Source: Qiania dongpingensis (GTDB taxonomy: Bacteria; Bacillota; Clostridia; Lachnospirales; Lachnospiraceae). Taken from it: DNA of 64,000 bases. Numbering within the stretch: position 1 is the first letter of the stretch; the number at the start of each line of letters is the position of its first letter. Under the pieces are notes generated by a model. That model had not been told where the DNA came from, ran no database searches, and saw nothing but the letters and a program-made list of their open reading frames with translations. Made by a program: the position numbers and the translations under genes. The stretch spans positions 2,914,001 to 2,978,000 of the forward strand of contig NZ_CP060634.1 in the NCBI RefSeq assembly GCF_014337195.1. Direction: 5' to 3'. This document shows positions 7,958 to 17,015 of the stretch, piece after piece.

Positions 7958-8422
7958 TCAATTCAGTTTATAGATCATGAAATTCAGGTAAGCGGCGAAC
8001 AGGCACCAGAGTAAATATGGTATCTGCAAATAGGCAGATAAAGGACTGATCTTGTAGAACTTATAAATCATCAATACGATGAGCGCTATCAGCGCCAATA
8101 ACCATATAAAGGCAAAAAGGTACTGTGAAAATCCGAAGAAGATTATACTCCAGCAGAAGTTGAAAAAAAGCTGGACAGCGTAGACTTTAAGAGAAGCTCC
8201 TTTGCTTGGATTATCGGATATGGAAACGATATACGAGGATAAGCCCATCAGGATATAGAGAACAGTCCATACGACGGGAAAAACAAAAGAAGGAGGACTT
8301 AATGGGGGCTTATTTATAACAGAGTACATTGCTGTGTTACCACTGAAGAGGACAGATAGGGACCCGACAGCCAGAGGGATTAAAAGATATATGAAAAAGG
8401 TGCTTTTATCTTTGATTTTCAT
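7958..8422 (-). CDS. tspO: TspO/MBR family membrane protein
   Basis: 154 residues with five predicted membrane segments. The opening SGNTAMYSVINKPPLSPPSF followed by VFPVVWTVLYILMGLSSYIV is the family signature (NKPxxxPPxxxFPxxWTxLYxxMG). Trp residues recur in the later helices, as in VQLFFNFCWSIIFFGF. TspO proteins bind tetrapyrroles and related ligands; the bacterial role is regulatory or protective and not settled. It is the last minus-strand gene before the divergent repeat-containing region. Confidence 0.93.
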   Translation of the reverse strand: MKIKDKSTFFIYLLIPLAVGSLSVLFSGNTAMYSVINKPPLSPPSFVFPVVWTVLYILMGLSSYIVSISDNPSKGASLKVYAVQLFFNFCWSIIFFGFSQYLFAFIWLLALIALIVLMIYKFYKISPLSAYLQIPYLLWCLFAAYLNFMIYKLN

Positions 8423-8526
8423 GGATTTAGTCCTGACAGGTTTTGTTTAATAGTATGAAGCTTTTTGATGAAATATGAATTTACTGCCCGTCGCGCTACA
8501 TGAAAAATAAGGGATGTTCTAGGATA

Positions 8527-8841
8527 TACTACAAAATACTTTTGGAATCATTTTTAGAAGTCTCCATTCAGATACCGGCAGAAGTTCTGGACCGTCACGA
8601 TTTCGGCTCGCTGGCGATGCAGGGGCCGCTTTATCCCCGCTTCGGCAGTACCGCTCACATGTCGGCGAGAAATCCGGATGATTTCTGCCGGTACTCCGCA
8701 TGCCGCACCATACTGGATAAATTCCATCCCTCTGATTCCATGAAAGTATCAGGGAACCACGCGGCCCGCGCGCCTAAAGGCCGTAAAAATCCTGGTTACG
8801 GCTGCCAGCGAGCCGCCTGGATGGAATCGGATTTCCTCTTG
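8527..8841 (+). repeat. Dispersed structured repeat, copy A (internally deleted)
   Basis: About 315 bp shared with copy B (18181-18862) and partly with copy C (28768-29250, inverted). The left part runs from an ACAAAATAC..TTTTGGAAT start through a highly conserved GC-rich core near 8575-8650. The right part ends with GGCCGTAA..TTACGGC and a GCCAGCGAGCCGCCTGGATG block. Relative to copy B two internal blocks are missing. It occupies most of the 586-bp gap between tspO and tetR. Small frames inside it have no ribosome site. Confidence 0.8.
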
Positions 8842-8914
8842 CTTTGTAAACCAGACAGAGAAAACTAGTTTAAAAGGTATAGAAAGTATTTACATTTTTT
8901 TGTCCAGAAGGGGG

Positions 8915-8942
8915 TTGTAAAAAATAGTCAGTTTTCTATAAT
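8915..8942 (+). promoter_or_regulatory. Promoter of the tetR-ABC operon
   Basis: TTGTAA (8915-8920), 16-bp spacer, TATAAT (8937-8942). Confidence 0.7.
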
Positions 8943-8959
8943 GGGGATAAGGAGAAAGA

Positions 8960-8976
8960 TTGACCGGTACGGTCAA
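8960..8976 (+). promoter_or_regulatory. Probable TetR operator
   Basis: Inverted repeat TTGACCG-GTA-CGGTCAA directly downstream of the -10 box and 32 bp before the tetR start. The size and position fit autorepression by the TetR-family protein encoded next. Confidence 0.7.
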
Positions 8977-9008
8977 AAATAGAGGGGCAAAGCGGAAGGG
9001 AGAGCGCG

Positions 9009-9632
9009 ATGGTAAATGAAAGGTTTCAAAAGCTTCCGGAGGAAAAGCGGCAGGAGATTGTGAACGCGGCGCTGGAGGTATTTGCGAAGAACGAATATAA
9101 GCATGCTTCCACCGATCTGATAGCGTCAAAGGCCGGGATTTCGAAGGGGCTTCTGTTTTATTATTTTAAGAATAAACGGGAACTGTATCTGTATTTGATG
9201 GATTATCTGGAAGAAACGGTTACATCCCAGCTGCTGGATCCGCATTTTTATGAAATAGATGATTTTTTTGATCTCCTGGAATATGGAGGAGAAAAGAAAT
9301 GCCAGATCGTCTGCAGGAATCCCTATATGATGGAGTTTTCCGTCCGGGCTTTTTATTCCACCCACCAGGATATCAAAGAGGATTTGGATGACTACATGCA
9401 GGAGAAGACCTCCCATATGTTCCGTCAGTATTTTAAAGCAGTCGATCTGAATAAATTCCAGGAGGATGTGAATCCGGAGGAAATTCTGCAGATGATGATG
9501 TGGATGACGGACGGCTACATGCATCAGCAGATGAATATGGGGAAGAACGTGGAACTGGAGGGGCTTATAAAGCTGTTCCGCAGTTGGATGGATATGTTCA
9601 GGCGGATATCTTATAAAAAGGAGTATCTATGA
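9009..9632 (+). CDS. TetR/AcrR family transcriptional regulator
   Basis: 207 residues. The N-terminal HTH reads EKRQEIVNAALEVFAKNEYK and then STDLIASKAGISKGLLFYYF, the standard TetR recognition helix pattern; the C-terminal two thirds is the ligand domain. It overlaps the ABC ATPase gene by ATGA, so it is the first gene of a three-gene operon. The palindrome at 8960-8976 is the natural operator, giving autoregulation and drug- or stress-inducible export. Ligand unknown. Confidence 0.92.
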   Translation: MVNERFQKLPEEKRQEIVNAALEVFAKNEYKHASTDLIASKAGISKGLLFYYFKNKRELYLYLMDYLEETVTSQLLDPHFYEIDDFFDLLEYGGEKKCQIVCRNPYMMEFSVRAFYSTHQDIKEDLDDYMQEKTSHMFRQYFKAVDLNKFQEDVNPEEILQMMMWMTDGYMHQQMNMGKNVELEGLIKLFRSWMDMFRRISYKKEYL

Positions 9633-10519
9633 AAAATAGGATTGAGGTAGAAAAGATCACGAAGGATTATGGAAGAGGGCGCGGTGTGTTTGATGTGAGC
9701 TTTTCTGTCGGTGAGGGGGAGGTATTTGGGTTCCTCGGACCGAACGGGGCGGGGAAGACTACGACTATACGGCAGCTGATGGGTTTTATTCGGGCAGATA
9801 AAGGCAGCATCCGGATCGACGGGATGGACTGCTTTGAAAAGAGGGCGGATATTCAGAGGCATCTGGGTTATCTGCCGGGAGAGATTGCTTTTATGGAGGA
9901 TATGAGCGGAGATGAATTTCTTAAGTTCATGGCTCAGATGAAAGAAATCAAGGATCTGTCGAGGCTGAATCAGCTCAAGGAATGTTTTGAACTGGACGGG
10001 AGAGGAAAAATCCGCCGTATGTCCAAGGGGACGAAACAGAAGATCGGGATCATCTGTGCCCTGATGCAGAATCCAGAGATACTTTTGTTGGATGAGCCGA
10101 CCAGCGGGCTGGACCCGCTGATGCAGAACCGGTTTATCGATATCCTGCTGGAGGAAAAAAAGAAGGGAACCACGATTTTTCTCTCATCCCATATTTTCGA
10201 GGAGGTCGAACGTACCTGCGACAGGACCGCGTTTATCCGAAGCGGGGAACTGGTATCCGTTTCCAGGATGAAGGATATTCAAAAAAGCAGAAAACGGATA
10301 TTCGAGATAACCTTCCAGAAGGAAGAAGAAAAGGCAGAATATTTAAATAAACATGAAGACGCGGCGCCGAAGCGGGAAAATGTTGAAATTTCCGTATCCG
10401 GCGGGATGGACGGATTCATAAAGGAGCTGGCGGGATATGAGATAGGAGATGTCCGTATGCGTATGCAGACTCTGGAGGAGATGTTCCTCCACTTCTATGG
10501 AGGAGAAGACGATGAATAA
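9629..10519 (+). CDS. ABC transporter ATP-binding protein (ABC-2 exporter type)
   Basis: 296 residues, the cytoplasmic ATPase of an exporter with the permease encoded next. Walker A is GPNGAGKTT, Walker B is ILLLDEPTSGLDP, and the H-loop is FLSSHIFEEVE. The signature motif is MSKGTKQK instead of LSGGQ, a common variant in CcmA/DrrA-like exporters. The C-terminal 80 residues form an accessory domain. Start overlaps the tetR stop (ATGA) and the end overlaps the permease start, so translation is coupled. Confidence 0.93.
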   Translation: MKNRIEVEKITKDYGRGRGVFDVSFSVGEGEVFGFLGPNGAGKTTTIRQLMGFIRADKGSIRIDGMDCFEKRADIQRHLGYLPGEIAFMEDMSGDEFLKFMAQMKEIKDLSRLNQLKECFELDGRGKIRRMSKGTKQKIGIICALMQNPEILLLDEPTSGLDPLMQNRFIDILLEEKKKGTTIFLSSHIFEEVERTCDRTAFIRSGELVSVSRMKDIQKSRKRIFEITFQKEEEKAEYLNKHEDAAPKRENVEISVSGGMDGFIKELAGYEIGDVRMRMQTLEEMFLHFYGGEDDE

Positions 10520-11309
10520 GACCTTATGGAAAAGAGAATGGAGGGCGAATTACAAGGTCCTTCTGATATTTGGGGCTGTTTTGTCCTTATATTCAGTGAT
10601 GATCATCTGCATGTTCGATCCCAAGCTGGGAGAAAGTCTGAAAGTGATGATGGAAAGCATGCCGCAGATATTTTCCGCGTTTGGGATGGCATCCCCCGGC
10701 GTTACGCTGCTGGATTTTGTCATCAACTATCTGTACGGATTTCTGCTCGTGGTATTTCCGGTCGTGTTCATCATTATTCTGGTAAACCGGCTGATGATAC
10801 GGTATACGGACAGGGGGATTTTTGCCTATCTTTTGGCTACTCCCAACAGCCGGATGAAGCTCACGTTCACGCTGGCCGGCGTACTTTGCCAGATGATACT
10901 GATACTCGTCATCTATGTGACGTTTCTGACCATCGCAGTAGCCGCCGTTATGTTTCCGGGAGAGCTGGAGATCGGAAAATTTTTTTTGGTGAACGCAGGG
11001 CTTCTGGGGCTGCTTTTTTTCCTCTCCGGAGTATGTTTCCTCTTCTCCTGCATTTTTTCGGAAAGCGGAAAGGCTATGGGCTTTGGAGCGGGAGCCTGTA
11101 TCCTGTTCATTCTGGTCCAGATGCTGTCTCAGGTAGGAGAGAAATTTGATAAGCTCAAATATGCCACTCCTCTGACCTTGTTCCAGCCGGAAAAAATAGC
11201 GGCAGGAAACAGAGAGGCGGTCTGGATGTTCCTCATTCTCTATGGGGCCGGATTTTTGCTGTTCGGTGTGGGAATAAGGATCTTTTGCAAAAAGGATCTG
11301 TCCATCTGA
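10512..11309 (+). CDS. ABC-2 type transporter permease
   Basis: 265 residues with about six membrane spans (for example VLLIFGAVLSLYSVMIICMF near the N terminus). ATG 10512 is used because it overlaps the ATPase stop codon in the pattern ATGAATAA and AGGAG precedes it. It resembles the permeases that partner with a single ATPase to export drugs or lipids under TetR control. Substrate unknown. Confidence 0.88.
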   Translation: MNKTLWKREWRANYKVLLIFGAVLSLYSVMIICMFDPKLGESLKVMMESMPQIFSAFGMASPGVTLLDFVINYLYGFLLVVFPVVFIIILVNRLMIRYTDRGIFAYLLATPNSRMKLTFTLAGVLCQMILILVIYVTFLTIAVAAVMFPGELEIGKFFLVNAGLLGLLFFLSGVCFLFSCIFSESGKAMGFGAGACILFILVQMLSQVGEKFDKLKYATPLTLFQPEKIAAGNREAVWMFLILYGAGFLLFGVGIRIFCKKDLSI

Positions 11310-11349
11310 CGGTTTTTCAGGACAGAAAACATTTTAAGGCTTTTGTAGT

Positions 11350-11378
11350 TTGTAAATGCCGGGATTATCGGTTATAAT
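11350..11378 (+). promoter_or_regulatory. Promoter of the second tetR gene
   Basis: TTGTAA (11350-11355), 17-bp spacer, TATAAT (11373-11378). Confidence 0.7.
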
Positions 11379-11425
11379 GGAAGACGCATTAAGGGTTGGA
11401 AAAGGGAAGGAAAGGAGACACATCT

Positions 11426-11989
11426 GTGCCGTCATTTACAAAGAAAGCCATTGTCGACTCGTTTTTGAAGCTTCTGAGAGAAAAGCAGCTGGATAAGATT
11501 ACCATAAAAGACATCGTGGAGGACTGCGGAATCAACAGAAATACGTTTTATTATCATTTTGATGATATACCGGCTTTGGTGGAAGACATCCTGAAAGCGG
11601 AGACAGAGCGGGTGATCTCCGAACATCAGGATATGGAATCCTGGGAAGAAGGGTTTATCGCGGCGGCGGATTTTGCCCTGGATAATAAAAAAAGCGTTTA
11701 TCATATATACAATTCTGTAAACAGGGAGGTTTTTGAGCAGTACCTGAACAATATTTCCAGGGATGTGATGAAGCGGTTTGTCGAGCAAGTGTCGGAGGGA
11801 ATCGGAGCCAGCGAGGAAGATAAGGCGCTGATCGTGGAGTTTTATAAAGCGGCTCTGACCGGTATGGTTTTGGATTGGCTGGGTGCCGGGATGCAGTACG
11901 ATCCCAGGCAGGTCATCCGAAGACTTGGCAAGATGCTGGAGGGTGAGATCGAGGCGGCGCTAAAGAGGATTTCCAGGCAGGGAATTTAG
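11426..11989 (+). CDS. TetR family regulator (DhaS-like C-terminal domain)
   Basis: 187 residues from GTG 11426, chosen because AAAGGAGA lies 8 bases upstream; a TTG at 11396 is in frame but has no ribosome site. The HTH is KITIKDIVEDCGINRNTFYYHF with the typical NTFYYHF end. The C-terminal part resembles the TetR_C group found in DhaS-like regulators. A strong terminator follows, but the next three genes are the obvious targets because no other gene is nearby. Confidence 0.85.
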   Translation: MPSFTKKAIVDSFLKLLREKQLDKITIKDIVEDCGINRNTFYYHFDDIPALVEDILKAETERVISEHQDMESWEEGFIAAADFALDNKKSVYHIYNSVNREVFEQYLNNISRDVMKRFVEQVSEGIGASEEDKALIVEFYKAALTGMVLDWLGAGMQYDPRQVIRRLGKMLEGEIEAALKRISRQGI

Positions 11990-12025
11990 GCATTGGATAT
12001 AAAATGTCTGATTTTTAGTCAATTG

Positions 12026-12062
12026 AAGGGCAGTGCACAATTTTTGTGCACTGCCCTTTTTT
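12026..12062 (+). terminator. Intrinsic terminator after the second tetR
   Basis: AAGGGCAGTGCACAA pairs with TTGTGCACTGCCCTT, followed by a run of seven T. Confidence 0.92.
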
Positions 12063-12126
12063 TACCCATTCAAAAAAAGAAGCCGGGGTCATAAAATAAA
12101 AAGCGGAAAGAAAAGGAGGATATGGT

Positions 12127-12723
12127 ATGAAGACGAGTAAGACGATCAAAGCCGCAAAATTTGGATATATTGTCACCTCATTGGTTTCATGTGTCGCCGG
12201 TATATTCTTAATAGTCTGTCCCGGCATATCGGCACAGGCGCTTTGCTATGCGGCGGGGGCGCTGCTCATCCTGTGCGGAGTCATAAAGCTGATCGGGTAT
12301 TTTTCCAAGGATCTTTACCGCCTGGCCTTTCAGTTTGATTTGGCTCTTGGCCTGCTCTCCGTGGCGATGGGGCTGGTGATGCTTTTTCATCCGGCGGGAG
12401 TGATTTCCATCCTGCATATCGTCATCGGCATCCTGGCTCTGGCAGACAGCCTGTTCAAGATTCAGACAGCAGTAGACGCGAAACGATTTGGAATCGGGAA
12501 ATGGTGGGTCATCGGTCTGACGGCGGTAGTCACGGGTCTTTTTGGACTTCTGCTGGTCATCGATCCCTTCGCAGGGGCATCCATTCTCATGGTCATGGTA
12601 GGAATCACGCTGCTGGCGGAGGGAATCCTGAACCTGTGTGTGGCGCTTTGTGCCGTAAAGATCATCAAGGGGAGGAAACCGGATATCGTGATCATAGAAG
12701 AATATAAAGAGGAGGAGAAATAG
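12127..12723 (+). CDS. DUF308/HdeD-like membrane protein
   Basis: 198 residues, six predicted membrane spans in pairs with short Gly-rich turns (VCPGISAQALCYAAGALLIL, then LFHPAGVISILHIVIGILAL, then VIDPFAGASILMVMVGITLL). The repeat of a P-x-x-x-x-x-L motif before each second helix is the DUF308 pattern of HdeD-type proteins. AAAGGAGGATATGGT precedes the ATG. It begins a three-gene operon with an MMPL exporter (2-base gap) and a heptad-repeat protein. Molecular function unknown. Confidence 0.85.
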   Translation: MKTSKTIKAAKFGYIVTSLVSCVAGIFLIVCPGISAQALCYAAGALLILCGVIKLIGYFSKDLYRLAFQFDLALGLLSVAMGLVMLFHPAGVISILHIVIGILALADSLFKIQTAVDAKRFGIGKWWVIGLTAVVTGLFGLLLVIDPFAGASILMVMVGITLLAEGILNLCVALCAVKIIKGRKPDIVIIEEYKEEEK

Positions 12724-12725
12724 AG

Positions 12726-14849
12726 ATGAAGTTCGGAAAAGCGGTGGTTAAGTACCGGATACCCATTCTGATACTTGCCGTTTTGCTGCTGGTCCCTTCG
12801 GCAGTCGGAATGGCAAAGACAAGGATCAACTATGATATGCTGAATTATCTGCCGGAGGACATGGACACGGTAAAAGGGCAGGATATCCTGATGGAGGATT
12901 TTGGAAAAGGAGCTTTTTCCTTTGTCATCGTGGAGGGAATGCCGGAAAAGAAAGTAGCAGAGCTCAAAGCGAAGATTGAACAGGTAGAACATGTGGATAC
13001 TGTTTTGTGGTATGACAGTATTCTGGATCTGTCGGTCCCCATGGATTTGCTTCCCGATAAGCTGTATCGAGCATTTAACTCCGGGGATGCCACTATGATG
13101 GCCGTATTCTTTGACAGTTCCACATCATCCGATGAGACCATGGGAGCCATACAGGCCGTCAGAGAGGTCACAGGAGAGCAGTGCTTTGTATCCGGAATGT
13201 CGGCACTCGTCACGGACTTAAAGGAGCTTTGTGAGAAGGAGGAGCCGATTTATGTGGGGATAGCGGTCCTTCTGGCCTGTGCAGCCATGATGATTTTTAT
13301 GGATAATTTCCTGATACCGTTTGTTTTCCTCATAAGCATCGGCATGGCGATCCTGTTAAATATGGGGACCAATTATTTCCTGGGTGAGATTTCTTATCTG
13401 ACAAAGGCTTTGTCGGCGGTACTCCAGCTGGCAGTCACGATGGATTATTCAATTTTCCTGTGGCACAGCTACAGTGAACAGAAGCGGCGTCGGACCGACA
13501 GAAAAAAAGCCATGGCGGTGGCTATTAAGGAAACACTTACTTCTGTGATCGGAAGCTCCGTTACGACGATCGCGGGTTTTATCGCCCTTTGCTTTATGAG
13601 CTTTACCTTGGGCAGGGACCTCGGCATAGTCATGGCGAAAGGAGTCATCCTGGGCGTGATCGGATGTGTGACGACGCTGCCGGCGCTCATCCTGGTCCTG
13701 GATAAACCGCTGGAAAAGACCATGCACAAATCTCTGATTCCGAAGGCGGATAAGGTGGCAGGCTTTGTTACCAGGCGGTTCCCTATATTTCTGGTCCTGT
13801 TTGTGCTGATCCTGATTCCTGCCTACGGCGGATATAAAAAGACCAACGGCGAGGTCTATTACGATCTGTCGGTCAGTCTTCCGAGAGATATGGATAATAT
13901 TATTGCCAACACAAAGCTTCAGGAAACCTTCCAGGTGGGTTCCACCCATATGATACTGGCAGATTCCTCGCTGTCTCAGAAAGAGACGAAAGCGATGATA
14001 AAGGAAATGGAAGACGTGGACGGTGTGAAATATGTGCTGGGAATGGATTCTGTAGTCGGATCTCTGGTACCGGAGGAAATGATACCAGAATCCATCAGCA
14101 GTATCCTGAAAAGTGATAAATGGGAGCTTTTGCTGGTGAATTCAGAATACAAGACGGCCAGCAATGAGGTCAACGATCAGATAGACGGGCTGAACGCAGT
14201 ACTCAAAAAGTATGACAAGAATGGTATGCTGATCGGGGAGGCTCCCTGTACAAAGGATATGATAGAGGTCACGGATACGGACTTCAAGGTGGTGAACGCC
14301 ATATCCATCATCGCGATTTTCTTTATCATCGCAATCGTGGAAAAAAGCATTTCCCTGCCGTTCATCCTGGTGGCTGTCATAGAATTTGCAATTTTCATCA
14401 ATCTGGGACTGCCGCATTATACCAATGTGTCTCTGCCCTTTATCGCGCCGATCTGCATCAGCACCATTCAGCTGGGAGCCACGGTCGACTACGCGATCTT
14501 GATGACAACGCGGTATAAAAGTGAACGATATTCCGGACTGGATAAAAAAACGGCTGTGGGAAATGCCCTGGCGGCGTCCATTCCGTCGATCATCGTCAGC
14601 GCGCTGGGGCTGTTTGCAGCCACCTTCGGAGTGGCCTGTTATTCGGATATCGATATGATCAGCTCCTTATGTAATCTGATGGCCCGCGGAGCCATTGTGA
14701 GCATGTTCTGTGTGATTTTGATTCTTCCGGCTATGTTCATGCTGTTTGACCGGGTAATCTGTGCGACGAGCATCGGCTTCCGGAAAAAAGAAGATAAAGG
14801 CAAAAAAAGAGGATGGAAACGAAAAAATGATTCGGAGGTTGCATTATGA
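12726..14849 (+). CDS. MMPL/RND superfamily exporter
   Basis: 707 residues built as two repeats, each with one N-terminal span, an extracytoplasmic loop and five further spans, as in MmpL and YdfJ proteins. The transmembrane blocks VTMDYSIFLWHSYSEQKRR and GATVDYAILMTTRYKSER carry the paired Asp-Tyr motifs used for proton relay. The C-terminal tail is Lys/Arg rich. These transporters move lipids or hydrophobic compounds across the membrane using the proton gradient. It overlaps the next gene by four bases. Confidence 0.9.
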   Translation: MKFGKAVVKYRIPILILAVLLLVPSAVGMAKTRINYDMLNYLPEDMDTVKGQDILMEDFGKGAFSFVIVEGMPEKKVAELKAKIEQVEHVDTVLWYDSILDLSVPMDLLPDKLYRAFNSGDATMMAVFFDSSTSSDETMGAIQAVREVTGEQCFVSGMSALVTDLKELCEKEEPIYVGIAVLLACAAMMIFMDNFLIPFVFLISIGMAILLNMGTNYFLGEISYLTKALSAVLQLAVTMDYSIFLWHSYSEQKRRRTDRKKAMAVAIKETLTSVIGSSVTTIAGFIALCFMSFTLGRDLGIVMAKGVILGVIGCVTTLPALILVLDKPLEKTMHKSLIPKADKVAGFVTRRFPIFLVLFVLILIPAYGGYKKTNGEVYYDLSVSLPRDMDNIIANTKLQETFQVGSTHMILADSSLSQKETKAMIKEMEDVDGVKYVLGMDSVVGSLVPEEMIPESISSILKSDKWELLLVNSEYKTASNEVNDQIDGLNAVLKKYDKNGMLIGEAPCTKDMIEVTDTDFKVVNAISIIAIFFIIAIVEKSISLPFILVAVIEFAIFINLGLPHYTNVSLPFIAPICISTIQLGATVDYAILMTTRYKSERYSGLDKKTAVGNALAASIPSIIVSALGLFAATFGVACYSDIDMISSLCNLMARGAIVSMFCVILILPAMFMLFDRVICATSIGFRKKEDKGKKRGWKRKNDSEVAL

Positions 14850-16945
14850 AAGACATGAAAAAGAGATCAGTTAAAATCCTTTCCCTGATTCTGTGCGCTG
14901 TGATGGTGTTTAGTCTGGTGGGAGCGATATCCTATGCCGCCGGAGCGAAAACCAGAAGAACGGCGGAAAAGGAGACGGCAGAAACAGAAGCTTCTAGAGG
15001 GGAAAAGGAACAGGAAGCCACAGAAGGAGACGTATCAAAGGATGAGACGGTTTATGTAATAGCAAACGCCGACGGTTCCCCCAGGAAGGTCATTGTAAGC
15101 GACTGGATAAAGAACAGCATCGGCAAAGCACAGGTGAATGACCGTTCAGAGCTTGACAATGTGACGAACGTGAACGGAGAAGAAAGCTGCACCGTGAACG
15201 ACGGCGGCATGCGCGTCTGGGATGCAGAGGGCAATGATATTTATTATAAAGGAGATATCCGCAAGGAACTTCCGGTTACCATGTCCATCAGCTACAGGCT
15301 GGACGGGAAAGCCATTTCTGCGGAGGAGCTGGCCGGAAAGAGCGGAAAAGTCACCATGCGGTTCGACTATACCAACAATCAATATGAAGAGGTGGAGATC
15401 GAGGGAGAAAAACAAAAGATTTATGTGCCGTTTGTGATGCTGACCGGTATGATACTGGACAATGAGCAGTTTAAGAATGTGGAGGTTTCCAATGGACGTT
15501 TGGTAAATGATGGGAGCCATACCATCGTTGCAGGAATCGCGATGCCCGGACTCCAGGAGAATCTGAATATTGACAAGGAAAAAATAGAACTTCCGGGCTA
15601 TGTGGAGATCACGGCCGATGTGACAGATTTTGAAGTGGCCGCCACTCTGTCGCTGGCGACAAATGAAGTATTTTCTGATATCGACCTGGAGGATGGAGAT
15701 TCCATTGACAAACTGAAAGAGTCTCTGGATAAACTATCCGATGCCATGGAACAACTGTTGGACGGCTCTTCCGCATTATACGACGGTCTGGAGACTCTGC
15801 AGAGCAAGTCGGGAGAGCTGATTGACGGAGTCAGCCAGCTGGCGTCTGGAGCGGGGGCCTTGTCAGACGGGGCCGGAGCATTAAAGAGCGGATCTCAGAG
15901 CCTCAAAGACGGGGCCGGCGATCTGGCCGGAGGACTGAATAAACTGGCTGCCAATAATGAGACTTTGAACGGAGGAGCCAGACAGGTGTTTGATTCTCTG
16001 CTGGCGGCCGCGGACAGCCAGTTGGCGGCGGCAGGGCTTTCTGTACCGGCGCTCACCATTGACAACTATGCGGAGGTGCTGGATGGGGTCAAAGGCTCCC
16101 TGGATGAGAACACCGTATACAACATGGCCTATAATACGGCGCTTGATGCGGTGACCGGAAAGGTGCGCGCTCAGGAAACGGCCATCCGCGCTCAGGTCGA
16201 AATCGCTGTCCGTGGAAAGGTACTGGAAGGAGTTCTGCAGGCGGCCGGAATGCCGATGACGGCGGAGCAGTATGAGGCTGCCGTGAATGCAGGCGGAGTA
16301 GATGCCGATACCCAGGCCATGGTCGCGGCAGCTGTGGATAATCAGATGCAGTCGTCCGATATCCTGGGACAGATCGCCGCTGCCACAGAATCCAAGGTTC
16401 AGGAGCTGATCCAGCAGAATATGCAGAGCAGCGAGGTGACGTCTCAGATCAATGCCGCTGTGGAAAGCGCCAGAAACGGAGCCGGAAGTATAGCGGCCCT
16501 TAAGGCCCAGCTGGACGGTTACCATGAGTTTTATAACGGCCTGCTGAGCTATACCGCCGGTGTTGCCGAAGCGAATGACGGAGCCGGAGCACTCCTGGGC
16601 GGAGCCTCTGAGCTGGCTGCCGGAGCGTCAGATCTTTACGACGGCGCGGGGACTCTCCGCGAGGGAATCAGCCGGCTGCAAAGCGGCGGCAGCGCCCTTA
16701 CGGATGGGGTATCACAGCTGGCCGACGGAGCATTGCAGTTATCTGACGGTCTGAAGGAGTTCAGCGAAGAGGGGATACAGAAGCTGGTGGATGCGGTCGA
16801 CGGGGACCTGGATGTGTTGGTATCCAGACTCCGGGCTACCGCAGATGTCTCTAAGAACTATAGATCCTTTGCAGGAATCTCAGGAGATATGAGCGGAAGC
16901 GTGAAGTTCATTTATAAGACAGACGCAGTAGAGACAGAAGAATAA
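14846..16945 (+). CDS. Secreted or anchored heptad-repeat protein (YhgE/Pip-like repeats)
   Basis: 699 residues. An N-terminal signal or anchor segment (about residues 10-32) is followed by a charged linker, a beta-rich domain (about 60-270) and two blocks of xxxLxxGxxxL heptads such as LSDGAGALKSGSQSLKDGAG, around residues 290-380 and 575-640. A helical domain lies between the blocks. There is no C-terminal membrane anchor. The heptads resemble those in YhgE/Pip proteins that accompany MMPL transporters. It is translationally coupled to the exporter and likely forms a periplasmic-side or wall-spanning partner. Confidence 0.8.
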   Translation: MKDMKKRSVKILSLILCAVMVFSLVGAISYAAGAKTRRTAEKETAETEASRGEKEQEATEGDVSKDETVYVIANADGSPRKVIVSDWIKNSIGKAQVNDRSELDNVTNVNGEESCTVNDGGMRVWDAEGNDIYYKGDIRKELPVTMSISYRLDGKAISAEELAGKSGKVTMRFDYTNNQYEEVEIEGEKQKIYVPFVMLTGMILDNEQFKNVEVSNGRLVNDGSHTIVAGIAMPGLQENLNIDKEKIELPGYVEITADVTDFEVAATLSLATNEVFSDIDLEDGDSIDKLKESLDKLSDAMEQLLDGSSALYDGLETLQSKSGELIDGVSQLASGAGALSDGAGALKSGSQSLKDGAGDLAGGLNKLAANNETLNGGARQVFDSLLAAADSQLAAAGLSVPALTIDNYAEVLDGVKGSLDENTVYNMAYNTALDAVTGKVRAQETAIRAQVEIAVRGKVLEGVLQAAGMPMTAEQYEAAVNAGGVDADTQAMVAAAVDNQMQSSDILGQIAAATESKVQELIQQNMQSSEVTSQINAAVESARNGAGSIAALKAQLDGYHEFYNGLLSYTAGVAEANDGAGALLGGASELAAGASDLYDGAGTLREGISRLQSGGSALTDGVSQLADGALQLSDGLKEFSEEGIQKLVDAVDGDLDVLVSRLRATADVSKNYRSFAGISGDMSGSVKFIYKTDAVETEE

Positions 16946-16946
16946 A

Positions 16947-17003
16947 GAAAGAGCGCTGCTCCATAGATTAAGTTCATCTATTCGGCAGCGCTCTCTTTCT
17001 TAT
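16947..17003 (+). terminator. Terminator of the MMPL operon
   Basis: AGAGCGCTGC pairs with GCAGCGCTCT, with an inner ATAGAT/ATCTAT pair; the flanks AGAAAG and CTTTCTT extend it and allow action on both strands. Confidence 0.85.
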
Positions 17004-17015
17004 CGGGTAAACCTG

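Noticed and set aside
8500..8868. A 122-codon plus-strand frame and a 60-codon minus-strand frame as genes
   Set aside because: Both lie in repeat copy A, lack ribosome sites, and their counterparts in copies B and C are broken or differently bounded.
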